From: Aquincola tertiaricarbonis
GTDB taxonomy: Bacteria; Pseudomonadota; Gammaproteobacteria; Burkholderiales; Burkholderiaceae_C
Reading direction: 5' to 3'
NCBI RefSeq assembly: GCF_023573145.1
Contig: NZ_CP097638.1
Span: forward strand, 62,001 to 126,000
Length of the DNA: 64,000 nucleotides
Positions within the stretch are counted from its first letter, which is position 1. The number at the start of each line of letters is the position of its first letter. A model generated the notes under the pieces. The model was given only the letters and a program-made list of their open reading frames with translations, was not told the origin of the DNA and made no database searches. Both the position numbers and the translations under genes were made by a program. Positions 8,524 through 18,676 of this stretch are shown here, piece by piece.

Positions 8524-11490
8524 ATGCCACGCCGTTCGATCCTGTCCGCCGCCGAGCGTGACAACCTGCTGGCATTGCCGGACGCCAAGGAAGAACTGAT
8601 CCGTCACTACACGTTCAGCGACACCGACCTGTCCATCATCCGGCAGAGGCGCGGTCCGGTCAACCGGCTGGGCTTCGCCGTGCAGCTCTGCTACCTGCGC
8701 TTTCCTGGTGTCATCCTTGGCGTCGATGAGCCACCGTTTTCGCCCTTGTTGAAGCTGGTCGCCGACCAGCTCAAGGTCAGCATCGAAAGCTGGGACGAGT
8801 ACGGCCAGCGGGAACAGACACGGCGCGAGCACCTGGTGGAGCTTCAAACAGTGTTCGGCTTCCAGCCCTTCACCATGAGCCACTATCGGCAGGCCGTTCA
8901 GTTGCTGACCGAGCTGGCCATGCAGACCGACAAGGGCGTCGTGCTGGCCAGCGCCTTGATCGAGCACCTGCGGCGGCAGTCGGTCATTCTGCCCTCCCTC
9001 AACGCCGTTGAGCGGGCGAGCGCCGAAGCGATCACCCGCGCCAACCGGCGCATCTACGAGGCCTTGGCCGAACCACTGTCGGACGCGCATCGCCGCCGCC
9101 TCGACGATTTGCTCAAGCGTCGCGACAACGGCAAAACGACCTGGCTGGCCTGGCTGCGTCAGTCGCCCGTCAAGCCGAACTCGCGGCACATGCTGGAACA
9201 CATCGAACGCCTCAAGGCATGGCAGGCGCTCGACCTGCCTTCCGGCATCGAGCGGTCGGTACACCAGAACCGCCTGCTCAAGATCGCCCGCGAGGGCGGT
9301 CAGATGACGCCCGCGGACCTGGCCAAGTTCGAGGCGCAGCGCCGCTACGCGACCCTGGTGGCGCTCGCCATCGAGGGCATGGCCACCGTCACCGACGAAA
9401 TCATCGACCTGCATGACCGCATCCTGGGCAAGCTGTTCAACGCCGCCAAGAACAAGCATCAGCAGCAGTTCCAGGCGTCCGGCAAGGCGATCAACGCCAA
9501 GGTGCGGCTGTTCGGGCGCATCGGTCAGGCGCTGATCGAGGCCAAGCAAGCAGGCCGCGATCCGTTCGCCGCCATCGAGGCCGTCATGTCCTGGGATGCC
9601 TTCGCCGAGAGCGTCACCGAAGCGCAGAAGCTCGCGCAACCCGAGGACTTCGATTTCCTGCACCGCATCGGCGAGAGCTACGCCACGCTGCGCCGCTACG
9701 CGCCGGAATTTCTCGACGTGCTCAAGTTGCGGGCCGCGCCCGCCGCCAAGGACGTACTCGACGCCATCGAGGTGCTGCGCAGCATGAACAGCGACAACGC
9801 CCGCAAGGTGCCCACCGACGCGCCGACCGAGTTCATCAAGCCGCGCTGGCAGAAGCTGGTGATGACCGACACCGGCATCGACCGGCGCTACTACGAACTG
9901 TGCGCGCTGTCGGAGCTGAAGAACGCGCTGCGCTCCGGCGACATCTGGGTGCAAGGCTCGCGCCAGTTCAAGGACTTCGAGGACTACCTGGTGCCGCCCG
10001 CGAAATTCGCCAGCCTCAAGCAGGCCAGCGAATTGCCGCTGGCCGTGGCCACCGATTGCGACCAGTACCTGCATGACCGGCTGACGCTGCTGGAAACGCA
10101 GCTCGCCACCGTCAACCGCATGGCGCTGGCCAACGAGCTGCCGGACGCCATCATCACGGAGTCGGGCCTGAAGATCACGCCGCTCGATGCGGCGGTGCCC
10201 GATACCGCACAGGCCCTGATCGACCAGACGGCGATGATCCTACCGCACGTCAAGATCACCGAATTGCTGCTGGAGGTAGACGAATGGACGGGCTTCACCC
10301 GGCACTTCGCCCACCTGAAGTCAGGCGACCTGGCCAAGGACAAAAACCTGTTGCTGACCACGATCCTCGCCGACGCGATCAACCTGGGCCTGACCAAGAT
10401 GGCGGAATCGTGCCCCGGCACGACCTACGCCAAGCTGGCCTGGCTGCAAGCCTGGCACATCCGCGACGAAACCTACGGGGCGGCACTGGCCGAGCTGGTC
10501 AACGCGCAGTTCCGACATCCCTTCGCCGAGCATTGGGGCGACGGCACCACGTCATCGTCGGACGGCCAGAACTTCCGCACCGGCAGCAAGGCCGAGAGCA
10601 CCGGCCACATCAATCCGAAATACGGCAGCAGCCCAGGGCGGACGTTCTACACCCATATCTCCGACCAGTACGCGCCGTTCCACACCAAGGTCGTGAACGT
10701 CGGCGTGCGCGACTCGACCTACGTGCTCGACGGCCTGCTGTATCACGAATCCGACCTGCGGATCGAGGAGCACTACACCGACACGGCAGGGTTCACGGAC
10801 CACGTCTTCGCGTTGATGCACCTGCTGGGCTTCCGCTTCGCCCCGCGCATTCGTGACCTGGGCGACACCAAGCTCTACATCCCGAAGGGCGATGCCACCT
10901 ACGAGGCGTTGAAACCGATGATCGGCGGCACGCTCAACATCAAGCACGTCCGCGCCCATTGGGATGAAATCCTGCGGATGGCCACCTCGATCAAGCAGGG
11001 CACGGCGACGGCCTCGCTGATGCTCAGGAAGCTTGGCAGCTACCCGCGCCAGAACGGCCTGGCCGTCGCCCTGCGTGAGCTGGGACGCATCGAGCGCACA
11101 CTGTTCATCCTGGACTGGCTGCAAAGCGTCGAGCTGCGCCGCCGCGTGCATGCCGGGCTGAACAAAGGCGAGGCGCGCAACGCGCTGGCTCGCGCCGTGT
11201 TCTTCAACCGCCTGGGCGAAATCCGTGACCGCAGCTTCGAGCAGCAGCGCTACCGGGCCAGCGGCCTCAACCTGGTGACGGCAGCCATCGTGCTGTGGAA
11301 CACGGTTTATCTGGAACGGGCCGCGAATGCCCTGCGTGGCCACGGCAAGCCCGTTGATGACTCTCTATTGCAGTATCTGTCGCCACTGGGATGGGAACAC
11401 ATCAACCTGACCGGCGATTACCTCTGGCGCAGCAGCGCCAAGATCGGCGCGGGCAAGTTCAGGCCGCTACGGCCGCTGCAACCGGCTTAG
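8524..11490 (+). CDS. tnpA: Tn3-family (Tn21 subgroup) transposase
   Basis: A full-length 988-residue DDE transposase that binds the 38-bp ends and drives replicative transposition. The N-terminal DNA-binding part starts [19 protein letters not shown]. The catalytic C-terminal half includes [40 protein letters not shown] and the family-typical end [16 protein letters not shown]. The stop codon lies inside the right inverted repeat, as usual in Tn21. No frameshift seen, so the element's transposition function may rest on this copy. Confidence 0.95.
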   Translation: MPRRSILSAAERDNLLALPDAKEELIRHYTFSDTDLSIIRQRRGPVNRLGFAVQLCYLRFPGVILGVDEPPFSPLLKLVADQLKVSIESWDEYGQREQTRREHLVELQTVFGFQPFTMSHYRQAVQLLTELAMQTDKGVVLASALIEHLRRQSVILPSLNAVERASAEAITRANRRIYEALAEPLSDAHRRRLDDLLKRRDNGKTTWLAWLRQSPVKPNSRHMLEHIERLKAWQALDLPSGIERSVHQNRLLKIAREGGQMTPADLAKFEAQRRYATLVALAIEGMATVTDEIIDLHDRILGKLFNAAKNKHQQQFQASGKAINAKVRLFGRIGQALIEAKQAGRDPFAAIEAVMSWDAFAESVTEAQKLAQPEDFDFLHRIGESYATLRRYAPEFLDVLKLRAAPAAKDVLDAIEVLRSMNSDNARKVPTDAPTEFIKPRWQKLVMTDTGIDRRYYELCALSELKNALRSGDIWVQGSRQFKDFEDYLVPPAKFASLKQASELPLAVATDCDQYLHDRLTLLETQLATVNRMALANELPDAIITESGLKITPLDAAVPDTAQALIDQTAMILPHVKITELLLEVDEWTGFTRHFAHLKSGDLAKDKNLLLTTILADAINLGLTKMAESCPGTTYAKLAWLQAWHIRDETYGAALAELVNAQFRHPFAEHWGDGTTSSSDGQNFRTGSKAESTGHINPKYGSSPGRTFYTHISDQYAPFHTKVVNVGVRDSTYVLDGLLYHESDLRIEEHYTDTAGFTDHVFALMHLLGFRFAPRIRDLGDTKLYIPKGDATYEALKPMIGGTLNIKHVRAHWDEILRMATSIKQGTATASLMLRKLGSYPRQNGLAVALRELGRIERTLFILDWLQSVELRRRVHAGLNKGEARNALARAVFFNRLGEIRDRSFEQQRYRASGLNLVTAAIVLWNTVYLERAANALRGHGKPVDDSLLQYLSPLGWEHINLTGDYLWRSSAKIGAGKFRPLRPLQPA

Positions 11491-11523
11491 CGTGCTTTAT
11501 TTTCCGTTTTCTGAGACGACCCC
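11486..11523. repeat. Right 38-bp terminal inverted repeat
   Basis: CTTAGCGTGCTTTATTTTCC (first 20 bases) continues to CTGAGACGACCCC at 11523. As far as I can recall the Tn21 end, this is the canonical sequence with essentially no change. It overlaps the last codons of tnpA. Confidence 0.92.
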
Positions 11524-11552
11524 CAGAGGGCCCGCCCGGCGCGGGCCCTCTG
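11524..11552. terminator. Perfect 12-bp hairpin abutting the transposon end
   Basis: CAGAGGGCCCGC (11524-11535), loop CCGGC, and GCGGGCCCTCTG (11541-11552) form an unbroken GC-rich stem. There is no following T-run, so rho-independent termination is doubtful. It starts at the first base outside the inverted repeat and lies in the truncated 5' part of the DUF2933 frame. Confidence 0.5.
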
Positions 11553-11565
11553 GGTTGCTGCGGCA

Positions 11566-11748
11566 ATGACGGCGCTGATCGCCGCCTTCTTCCTGCTGCG
11601 CGAGCACTGGGGGCACGTTGCCGGCTACTGGCCTTACCTCCTGCTGCTGGCCTGCCCGGTGATGCATCTGTTCCACGGACACGGGGGCCACGGTCACCAT
11701 GGCCATTACGACGCGGGTACGGACCGCTCGACGAACCGGGACGCCTGA
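11566..11748 (+). CDS. Small DUF2933-like membrane protein, probably 5'-truncated
   Basis: Sixty residues with a hydrophobic segment ([17 protein letters not shown]) followed by a His/Gly-rich tail ([12 protein letters not shown]). This matches small DUF2933 proteins that accompany copper-resistance clusters. In the same frame the sequence stays open back to the transposon end at 11524 ([18 protein letters not shown]). The family normally has an extra N-terminal leader, so the transposon probably cut the gene. The His-rich end suggests metal binding; function is otherwise unknown. It ends 4 bp before the ATPase start. Confidence 0.6.
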   Translation: MTALIAAFFLLREHWGHVAGYWPYLLLLACPVMHLFHGHGGHGHHGHYDAGTDRSTNRDA

Positions 11749-11752
11749 GAGC

Positions 11753-14212
11753 ATGGACATGAAGTCGCACAACGGCCACGACGGGCACGTCCATGGCACC
11801 ACCCCGGGCGCAGACGACCACGCGCATCATCACGTAGGCCACGAAGGACATGCGCACGGGGCGGGGCACGAACCCCACCACGCGCACCACGACGCCGCCG
11901 CACCGTCGGTGACCCAACCGCTGAAGGATCCGGTCTGCGGCATGACCGTCACCGCGCAGTCCGAGCACCGGACTGCGCATCAAGGCCGCCCGTACTACTT
12001 CTGCAGCGCGAAGTGCCTGGGCCAGTTCACCGCCGACCCCGCGCGCTATGTGCAGCCGGCGGCGCCTGCTGCGCCCGCACCCGCGCTAGCGGAGGCTGCG
12101 CCTGGCGCGGTCTACACCTGCCCGATGCACCCCGAGATCCGGCAGGACCACCCCGGCAACTGCCCGAAGTGCGGCATGACGCTCGAGCCGGTGCTGCCGG
12201 AACTCGACGAGGCCGAGAACCCGGAACTGGTCGACTTCAAGCGCCGCTTCTGGTGGACGCTGCCCCTGACCATCGTGGTCACGGTCATGGCGATGTTCGG
12301 CCACCGCCTTGGCTGGTTCGACATGGCGCGGCAGAGCTGGATCGAACTGGTGCTCACGCTGCCGATCGTGCTGTGGGCCGGAGCGCCGTTCTTCGTGCGC
12401 GGCGCGCAGTCGATTGCCAACCGCAGCCCCAACATGTGGACGCTGATCGGCCTGGGCACCGGCGCGGCCTTCGTCTACAGCGTGGTGGCCACCGTGGCGC
12501 CGCAGGTGTTCCCGGCTTCGTTCGTCTCGATGGGCCGCGTCGCGGTGTACTTCGAGGCGGCGGCGGTGATCATTTCGCTGACGCTGCTCGGCCAGATCCT
12601 GGAGTTGAAGGCGCGTTCGCAGACCTCCACGGCGATCAAGTCGCTGCTGGGCCTCGCGCCGAAGACGGCTCGCCGCATTGCGGCCGACGGCAGCGAGTCG
12701 GACGTGCCGCTCACGCATGTTCATGTGGGTGACCTGCTGCGCGTGCGCCCGGGCGAGAAGGTGCCGGTCGACGGGGTCGTGGTGGAGGGCAGCAGCGCGC
12801 TGGACGAATCGATGCTGACCGGCGAGCCGCTGCCGGTGACCAAGCGGGTCGGCGACAAGCTGATCGGCGCGACGATGAACACCAGCGGCGCGCTGGTGAT
12901 GCGCTCCGAACACGTGGGCTCGGCAACGGTGCTCGCGCAGATCGTGCAGATGGTGGCGATGGCGCAGCGCTCGCGTGCGCCGATGCAGCGCATGGCCGAC
13001 CAGGTGGCGGGCTACTTCGTCGTCGGCGTCGTCGGTGTCGCGCTGCTGACCTTCTTCGCCTGGGGCTTCTTCGGACCGGAGCCGAGCTGGGTCTACGGCC
13101 TGATCAATGCGGTGGCCGTGCTGATCATCGCGTGTCCCTGTGCGCTGGGTCTGGCCACGCCGATGTCGATCATGGTCGCGACCGGCCGCGGGGCGACGAG
13201 CGGCGTGCTGTTCCGGGATGCCGCGGCGATCGAGAATCTGCGCAAGATCGACACGCTGATCGTCGACAAGACCGGCACGCTGACCGAAGGACGGCCGAGC
13301 TTCGAGCGCGCGGTGGCCGCGCCCGGAAACAGCGAGGACGAGGTGCTGCGCCTGGCGGCTAGCCTGGACCAGGGCAGCGAACACCCGCTGGCAGCCGCCA
13401 TCGTGTCCGCAGCGCGGCAGCGGGGCCTGTCGCTGGAGAAGCCCGAGCAGTTCGATTCCGAGTCGGGCATCGGCGTGCGCGGCACGGTCGGCGGTCGATC
13501 CCTCGCGCTCGGCAACACCGCGCTGATGGCGCAGTTGGGGGTCGATGTGGTACCGCTCGCGTCGCAGGCGGAAGCGCTACGGGCGCAGGGGGCGAGCGTG
13601 ATGCACCTGGCCGTCGATGCGCGGCTGGCCGGGCTGCTGGCCGTGTCGGACCCGGTCAAGGCGACGACGCCCGATGCGCTCAAGTCGCTGCGCGCAGCGG
13701 GCCTGCGGGTTGTGATGGCCACGGGCGATGGCCTGACGACCGCACGCGCGGTCGGCCAGCGGCTGGGCATCGACGAGGTCCACGGCGAGGTCAAGCCGGC
13801 TGACAAGCTGGAACTCGTCGCCAGGATGCAGGCCGAGGGCAAACGGGTGGCCATGGCCGGTGACGGCATCAACGATGCGCCGGCGCTGGCACGCGCCGAT
13901 GTGGGCATCGCGATGGGCACGGGGACAGACGTGGCGATGAACAGCGCCCAGCTGACTCTTGTGAAGGGCGACCTGCGCGGCATCGCGACCGCCCGGGCGC
14001 TGTCGGTGGCCACGGTCGCCAACATGAAGCAGAACCTGGCCTTCGCCTTCGTCTACAACGCGTTGGGCGTGCCGCTGGCGGCCGGGGTGCTGTTTCCGTT
14101 CACCGGCTGGCTGCTGTCGCCGATGATCGCGGCGCTCGCGATGAGCCTGAGCTCGGCGTCGGTGATCACCAACGCGCTGCGACTGCGCAAGGCTACGCTG
14201 CTGCAGGACTGA
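11753..14212 (+). CDS. copA: Copper-translocating P1B-type ATPase with YHS and heavy-metal-binding N-terminal domains
   Basis: An 819-residue inner-membrane Cu+ exporter. Domains in order: a His-rich N terminus (residues 5-47, many HGH/HHH clusters), a YHS domain (about 57-100; DPVCGM ... YFCSAKC), a heavy-metal-binding domain (about 120-147; YTCPMHPEI ... CPKCGM), then the ATPase core. The core has the CPC metal motif [11 protein letters not shown], the phosphorylation site DKTGTLT and [10 protein letters not shown]. It lacks classical CxxC HMA domains, the YHS domain standing in. ATG 11753 is used; the frame opens earlier at 11699 within the upstream gene. Confidence 0.92.
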   Translation: MDMKSHNGHDGHVHGTTPGADDHAHHHVGHEGHAHGAGHEPHHAHHDAAAPSVTQPLKDPVCGMTVTAQSEHRTAHQGRPYYFCSAKCLGQFTADPARYVQPAAPAAPAPALAEAAPGAVYTCPMHPEIRQDHPGNCPKCGMTLEPVLPELDEAENPELVDFKRRFWWTLPLTIVVTVMAMFGHRLGWFDMARQSWIELVLTLPIVLWAGAPFFVRGAQSIANRSPNMWTLIGLGTGAAFVYSVVATVAPQVFPASFVSMGRVAVYFEAAAVIISLTLLGQILELKARSQTSTAIKSLLGLAPKTARRIAADGSESDVPLTHVHVGDLLRVRPGEKVPVDGVVVEGSSALDESMLTGEPLPVTKRVGDKLIGATMNTSGALVMRSEHVGSATVLAQIVQMVAMAQRSRAPMQRMADQVAGYFVVGVVGVALLTFFAWGFFGPEPSWVYGLINAVAVLIIACPCALGLATPMSIMVATGRGATSGVLFRDAAAIENLRKIDTLIVDKTGTLTEGRPSFERAVAAPGNSEDEVLRLAASLDQGSEHPLAAAIVSAARQRGLSLEKPEQFDSESGIGVRGTVGGRSLALGNTALMAQLGVDVVPLASQAEALRAQGASVMHLAVDARLAGLLAVSDPVKATTPDALKSLRAAGLRVVMATGDGLTTARAVGQRLGIDEVHGEVKPADKLELVARMQAEGKRVAMAGDGINDAPALARADVGIAMGTGTDVAMNSAQLTLVKGDLRGIATARALSVATVANMKQNLAFAFVYNALGVPLAAGVLFPFTGWLLSPMIAALAMSLSSASVITNALRLRKATLLQD

Positions 14213-14226
14213 GTACCGGGCCTACC

Positions 14227-14778
14227 GTGGACATCATCGCGCACACGCTCTGGGCCGCGGTCGGTGCAGCGGTGGTGCACCGCCGCAGGCGGCTATCGCA
14301 AACGACGGTGGTCGCCACGCTGATCCTGGCGGCACTGCCCGACGTGTTGCATCTGCTGCCCATCGCGGGGTGGTGGCTGTTCAGCGATGGCTCCTTCGCC
14401 GCCTTGCGCGGCTATGCGGTGGCGATCCCGGGCCAGGAGCCGGGCCTGCCGCAGCTGGTCCAGCTGTGGTCGCACCACCTGCACTGCGTGATGCACAGCG
14501 CACCGATCGCCGCGCTGGCAACCCTGTTGGTCTGGGGCTTGCGGCGGTCGCTCTGGTTTCCGCTTCTCGGCTGGTGGTCGCACATCGTGATCGACGTGTT
14601 CACCCATTCGGCCGACTACTACGCCGTGCCGGTGCTCTATCCGTTCACCGAGCGCGGCTTCGACGGCATCGCGTGGACTACGCCCTGGTTCATGGTGGCC
14701 AACTACCTGGCGCTCGCGGCGGTCGGCATTTGGTTGCTGGCAAGCAGGAGGTCTTTGCATGGATGCAATGGTCCGTAG
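14227..14778 (+). CDS. YdjM-like membrane-bound metal-dependent hydrolase family protein
   Basis: A 183-residue protein starting with GTG at 14227, 14 bp after copA. It begins MDIIAHTLWAAVG and has several membrane segments. Conserved His/Asp positions lie in DIIAHTLW, LPDVLHLLP, LWSHHLHCVMHS and WWSHIVIDVFTHSADYY. This is the pattern of the DUF457/YdjM inner-membrane hydrolase family. Such genes recur near copper and arsenic islands but the reaction is unknown. Probably co-transcribed with copA. Confidence 0.7.
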   Translation: MDIIAHTLWAAVGAAVVHRRRRLSQTTVVATLILAALPDVLHLLPIAGWWLFSDGSFAALRGYAVAIPGQEPGLPQLVQLWSHHLHCVMHSAPIAALATLLVWGLRRSLWFPLLGWWSHIVIDVFTHSADYYAVPVLYPFTERGFDGIAWTTPWFMVANYLALAAVGIWLLASRRSLHGCNGP

Positions 14779-15128
14779 AGGGGCCAGCCTGGGCTTCGAC
14801 CCTGCGTTCTCGCCCTCGCCAAGTTCGCCGAGAACATCCTCGGGTGCCCGTTCATCACGGTCGGCTTGCGGCCTGGCTCGTTGAAAGGCGTCGGGTGCAA
14901 AGCTCGAATCCGAGCAGCGCGAATATGTCGCATGTGAGCCAGTAGCAAGCCTGACATTCGCCCCAATTCATTCACCCCAATACAGATGGTTGCCCCTACA
15001 CTAACAGGTGCTGGGTGACCTCCAGCGTTCACTGCCCAATCAGTTTTGGCCCTCATGATCGCCTCTCCAACCCGCAACCCGTGCTGCGCATTCAATGCGC
15101 TGCCATTGGCGTTTCGGGGTTCGCAACC
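14779..15128. other. Intergenic region upstream of the cus cluster
   Basis: About 350 bp without a convincing gene. Short frames on both strands do not resemble proteins I know. From 14950 the sequence becomes less GC-rich (ATTCATTCACCCCAATACAGATGG), which probably holds the promoter for the downstream cus genes. Confidence 0.4.
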
Positions 15129-15572
15129 ATGACGCGCTCTTTCCTGAAGGCGGTGGCCCGTGGCCTCGTCGGCGTCGTGCTGGCAACGCAGATGCTCATT
15201 GCCGCCTATGCCTGCCCCTCCCTGGCGCTGCCCGCGGCAACTGCCATGCAGATGCCCGATGCGAGCATCTCGGCAGTTGAACAGAGCAGTGCAAACGCCG
15301 ACATGTCGGCCGCACAGGCCGGCAACTGCGACGACATGGCTGGCGCCCTGGATCCCGCAGCGCCCAATCTCTGCGCCGAGCACTGCAAATATGGTCAGCA
15401 GAGCGATCACGCGCCGACCTTGAATGCGCCGGCGGTCGTGCTGGCCGCTTTGTATTCCCTGCCGCTGGTGCCCGTGACGGCACCACCGCCGCGTCCTGCG
15501 GCGGCCACGCTGAGTGCACTGGTTGCGGCGTCTCCACCGCACGCCATCCTGCACTGCGTGCACCGAATCTGA
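15129..15572 (+). CDS. Small exported cysteine-containing protein of the cus operon
   Basis: A 147-residue protein beginning MTRSFLKAVARGLVGVVLATQ, an N-terminal hydrophobic signal or anchor. It has a Met-rich stretch (TAMQMPDASI, ADMSAAQ) and conserved-looking cysteines in NCDDMAG and LCAEHCKYG. A second hydrophobic stretch (AVVLAALYSLPLVPV) lies near the C terminus. Proteins of this layout sit ahead of RND metal-efflux operons in Burkholderiales and are sometimes labelled copper-resistance proteins. The Met/Cys/His content suggests a periplasmic Cu(I) role, which is inference. Confidence 0.65.
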   Translation: MTRSFLKAVARGLVGVVLATQMLIAAYACPSLALPAATAMQMPDASISAVEQSSANADMSAAQAGNCDDMAGALDPAAPNLCAEHCKYGQQSDHAPTLNAPAVVLAALYSLPLVPVTAPPPRPAAATLSALVAASPPHAILHCVHRI

Positions 15573-15710
15573 TCCTCCAGACGACGCGGCGCTGAGGGCC
15601 CTTCGGGTCGCTCGGCGCGTCGGTCGTGCCCGGCCGCGTCTTGCGAGTTCCTGCTCGCCGACGTGAATCGGGCCCGACACGAAGCCCCCGGTTCGTTGTC
15701 TGGAGTTTTC

Positions 15711-17024
15711 ATGTTCACAGTTCCGTTTCAACGCGAGCGGCGTGCGCGCTGTTCGCTGCGATGCTGGGCCGCTGCATTGGCCATGGGCGCGCAGCTTGTC
15801 GGCCTGGATGCGTACGCGCAGCAATCCCTGAGCCTCGAGCAGGCGCTGCGCCTGGCCCAGGAGCGTTCACGCCTGCTGGTTGCCCAGGACGCCGGCGCCG
15901 CCGCGGCACGCCAGATGGCGTTTATCGCAGGGCAGTTGCCCGATCCGGTGCTCAAGACCGGGCTGAGCAGCCTGCCGATCAGCGGGCCGGACCGGTTCAG
16001 CTTCACTCGTGATTCCTCCACGATGGCCACGGTGGGCGTGATGCAGGAGTTCACGCGCGCCGACAAGCGCACAGCCCGCGCAGGGCGGTTCGAGCGCGAG
16101 GCTGAGGTGGCCGAAGCTGGGCGTGCCGTGGCGCTGGCCGACCTGCGGCGCGACACCGCGATGGCCTGGCTGGATCGCCTGTACCAGGAGCGCATGCGCG
16201 AGTTGTTGCAGACGCAGCGTGCCGAAGCCGCCCTGCAGATCGAGGCTGCAGAGGCGGCGTACCGGGGCGGACGCGGCATGCAGACAGATGTGTTTGCGGC
16301 GCGGTCGGCCGTTGCCCAGATCGAAGACCGTATCCGGCAGTCCGATCGGCAGATTGCCACGGCCAAGACGCGGCTCGCGCGCTGGGTGGGCGAGGGCGCG
16401 AACCAGGCGCTCGGCGTGCCACCCGACCTGGGCATGATCCGCCTGGACGCCGAGCGCCTGGAAGCCGAACTGACCCATCACCCGCAGATCGCGCTGATGG
16501 TCCGCCAGGAAGCCCTGGCCCGGGCCGAGGCGGACGTCGCGCGCGCCAGCAAGCGCGCGGACTGGAGCGTCGAGCTGACCTACAGCCAGCGCAGTTCGGC
16601 CTACTCGAACATGGTCTCCGTCAATCTCTCGATCCCCTGGCAGTGGGACCCGAAGAACCGGCAGGACCGCGAGGTGTCGGCCAAGCTCGCACTGGCCGAG
16701 CAGGTGACAGCCCAGCGCGAAGAGGCCACGCGCGAGCATGTGGCGCAGACCCGCGCATGGCTGCAGGAGTGGCAAGGCAATCGGGATCGCCTGACGCACT
16801 ACGACCATGACCTGATCCCGCTGGCCAGCGAGCGCACCCGTGCCGCGATCGCTGCCTACCGCGGAGGCGGGGGCACGCTGAGCGCCGTGCTGGAAGCGCG
16901 GCGCATGGAGATCGACACCCGCATGGACCGGCTGCGCCTCGACATGGAGACGGCGGGCCTGTGGGCCCAGATCGAGTACCTGATACCGGCCGAGCACCCT
17001 GCAGGCGCCGTCACGGAGAAATGA
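15711..17024 (+). CDS. cusC: Outer-membrane factor of the Cus-type tripartite efflux system
   Basis: A 437-residue TolC-superfamily protein. The N-terminal hydrophobic segment (WAAALAMGAQLVGLDAYAQQ) is a signal sequence. The mature part begins LSLEQALRLAQERSRLL and has the duplicated long coiled-coil helices of the outer-membrane efflux protein family, for example AEAALQIEAAEAAYRGGRG. It forms the trimeric outer-membrane channel for CusBA. ATG 15711 is chosen over an earlier GTG at 15663 because it directly precedes the signal peptide. It overlaps cusB by 4 bp (ATGA). Confidence 0.85.
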   Translation: MFTVPFQRERRARCSLRCWAAALAMGAQLVGLDAYAQQSLSLEQALRLAQERSRLLVAQDAGAAAARQMAFIAGQLPDPVLKTGLSSLPISGPDRFSFTRDSSTMATVGVMQEFTRADKRTARAGRFEREAEVAEAGRAVALADLRRDTAMAWLDRLYQERMRELLQTQRAEAALQIEAAEAAYRGGRGMQTDVFAARSAVAQIEDRIRQSDRQIATAKTRLARWVGEGANQALGVPPDLGMIRLDAERLEAELTHHPQIALMVRQEALARAEADVARASKRADWSVELTYSQRSSAYSNMVSVNLSIPWQWDPKNRQDREVSAKLALAEQVTAQREEATREHVAQTRAWLQEWQGNRDRLTHYDHDLIPLASERTRAAIAAYRGGGGTLSAVLEARRMEIDTRMDRLRLDMETAGLWAQIEYLIPAEHPAGAVTEK

Positions 17025-18676
17025 ACATGACGAAACTCAAACCCCTCTTGATCGGCCTGATCGCGGTGGGCGTGCTCGGTGCTGCCGGCTATGGCCTCTA
17101 CGCCATCGGCATGAACCGCGGCATGGGCATGGCTCCCGCAGCCGGTAGCGACGCAACGGCGGGAGGAGCGGCTTCGACGGCCGCGCCCGTCGGGACCCCG
17201 TCCAATGAATCAGGCGAGGACGCCACGCGCCGACACATCAAGGCGGGCATCAAGGCCGGCGACGTCGATCCGACTACTGGCAGGAAGGTCTTGTACTACC
17301 ACGACCCCATGGTGCCGGGGAACAAGTTCGACAAACCGGCCAAGTCGCCGTTCATGGACATGATGATGTCGCCGGTCTATGCCGACGGCGACAGCGACGG
17401 CAGCAAGGTCACGGTCAGTCCGCGTATCCAGCAGAACCTGGGCGTGCGCACCGCCGCCGTCACGCAGGGCACGCTGTCGCCGCAGGTGTCTGCGGTGGGC
17501 AGCATTGCGTTCAACGAGCGTGACCAGGTCATCGTGCAGGCGCGTTCCACCGGCTATGTCGAGCGCCTGCATGTGCGTGCCACGCTGGACCGCGTGGCCA
17601 AGGGGCAAGCGCTGGCCGAGTTGTACGTGCCCGACTGGATCGCCGCCCAGGAGGAATTCCTTTCGGTGCGCCGAATGGAGGGCACCGACCTCGCACCGCT
17701 CGTCGATGGCGCCCGACAGCGCATGCGCCAGGTCGGCATGAGCGAGGCGCAGATCGCGCTGGTTGACAGCAGCGGGCGCACGCAGCCGCGCATCACGCTC
17801 ATCGCACCGATCGGCGGCGTCGTCACCGAGCTGATGGCGCGCGAAGGCATGACGGTGATGTCCGGCGCCACGCTGTTCCGCATCAACGGTCTGGGCACGG
17901 TGTGGGCCAACGCCGAGGTGCCGGAGAGCCAGTCGGCGCTGCTGCGCCCAGGTGCGAAGGTTCAAGCCGTCAGCCCGGCCGTGCCTGGCACGAAGTTCGA
18001 CGGCAAGGTGCAGGCTATCCTGCCCGAGGTCAACGCCACCACCCGTACGCTGAAGGCCCGCCTTGAGCTGGCCAACCCCGGCGGCGCGCTGGTGCCCGGC
18101 ATGTTTGTGCAGATGCAGTTCACGGACATGCGCGAGCAGAAGGCGCTGCTGGTGCCCACCGAAGCCATCATCCAGACCGGCCGGCGCACCGTGGTGATGC
18201 TGGCTGAACAGGATGAGAAGGGAGGCCGCTTCCGTCCCGTAGATGTCGAGATCGGCATCGAGAGCGGCGGCCAGACCGAGGTCAAGCGCGGCCTGCAGGC
18301 CGGCCAGCGGGTCGTGGTGTCCTCGCAGTTCCTGATCGATTCCGAAGCCAGCCTGAAGGGCGTCGAGGCGCGACTGAATGTCGAGCCCCAACCCACCGCC
18401 GCCAATAACGCGCCGCGCCACCAGGGCGAGGCCAAGGTCGAAAAGATCGACCGCGACGCCGTCACGCTCTCGCACGGCCCCATCGCCTCGCTGAAATGGG
18501 GCGCCATGACGATGGACTTCAAGCCACCCCAGCGCGGGCTGCCGCGAGGGCTGGCTGTTGGCGACAAGGTCGGCTTCGAGTTCTACATGGATGCGGAGAA
18601 CCTGCCGCAACTGAGCGCCGTCACCGTGTTGGCGCCCGAGCCCAACCCGGCTGCCGCCGCCGGGAGCAAGCCATGA
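17021..18676 (+). CDS. cusB: Periplasmic adaptor CusB fused to a C-terminal CusF domain
   Basis: A 551-residue membrane-fusion protein. It has an N-terminal anchor ([22 protein letters not shown]), then a heavy-metal-binding motif (YYHDPMVPG, residues about 91-99, with Met cluster [10 protein letters not shown]), then the barrel-sandwich/beta-barrel adaptor body. From about residue 467 a CusF-like OB fold is appended ([20 protein letters not shown] and [10 protein letters not shown]), with the His, Trp and two Met Cu(I) ligands of E. coli CusF. It links CusC to CusA. The start overlaps the cusC stop and the end overlaps the cusA start by 4 bp. Confidence 0.9.
   Translation: MNMTKLKPLLIGLIAVGVLGAAGYGLYAIGMNRGMGMAPAAGSDATAGGAASTAAPVGTPSNESGEDATRRHIKAGIKAGDVDPTTGRKVLYYHDPMVPGNKFDKPAKSPFMDMMMSPVYADGDSDGSKVTVSPRIQQNLGVRTAAVTQGTLSPQVSAVGSIAFNERDQVIVQARSTGYVERLHVRATLDRVAKGQALAELYVPDWIAAQEEFLSVRRMEGTDLAPLVDGARQRMRQVGMSEAQIALVDSSGRTQPRITLIAPIGGVVTELMAREGMTVMSGATLFRINGLGTVWANAEVPESQSALLRPGAKVQAVSPAVPGTKFDGKVQAILPEVNATTRTLKARLELANPGGALVPGMFVQMQFTDMREQKALLVPTEAIIQTGRRTVVMLAEQDEKGGRFRPVDVEIGIESGGQTEVKRGLQAGQRVVVSSQFLIDSEASLKGVEARLNVEPQPTAANNAPRHQGEAKVEKIDRDAVTLSHGPIASLKWGAMTMDFKPPQRGLPRGLAVGDKVGFEFYMDAENLPQLSAVTVLAPEPNPAAAAGSKP

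Larger units (their letters stand above)
2380..11523. mobile_element. Tn21-subgroup (Tn3 family) arsenic-resistance transposon, about 9.1 kb
   Basis: Both ends are 38-bp inverted repeats of Tn21 type, beginning GGGG inward. Contents from the left: a collapsed tnpA, tnpR, a putative res region, a complete ars operon, and a full-length tnpA. The two tnpA copies face outward in opposite orientations, each overlapping its own inverted repeat at the stop codon. Tn21-like transposons with an ars operon between tnpR and tnpA are known from acidophilic biomining bacteria (Acidithiobacillus caldus TnAtcArs), to my recollection, and this gene content is similar. The flanking 5-bp sequences differ (TAGCT left, CAGAG right), so no target duplication is seen. 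Confidence 0.88.

Noticed and set aside
8464..10074. 536-codon open frame on the minus strand
   Set aside because: Antisense to the full-length tnpA; no recognisable domain.
2375..11528. Target-site duplication flanking the transposon
   Set aside because: The 5-bp flanks are TAGCT on the left and CAGAG on the right, so no direct duplication is present.
12086..13384. 432-codon open frame on the minus strand
   Set aside because: Antisense to the copper ATPase.
14703..15824. 373-codon open frame on the minus strand
   Set aside because: Crosses the intergenic region and lies antisense to the exported protein and cusC signal region; low-complexity Arg/Gly content.
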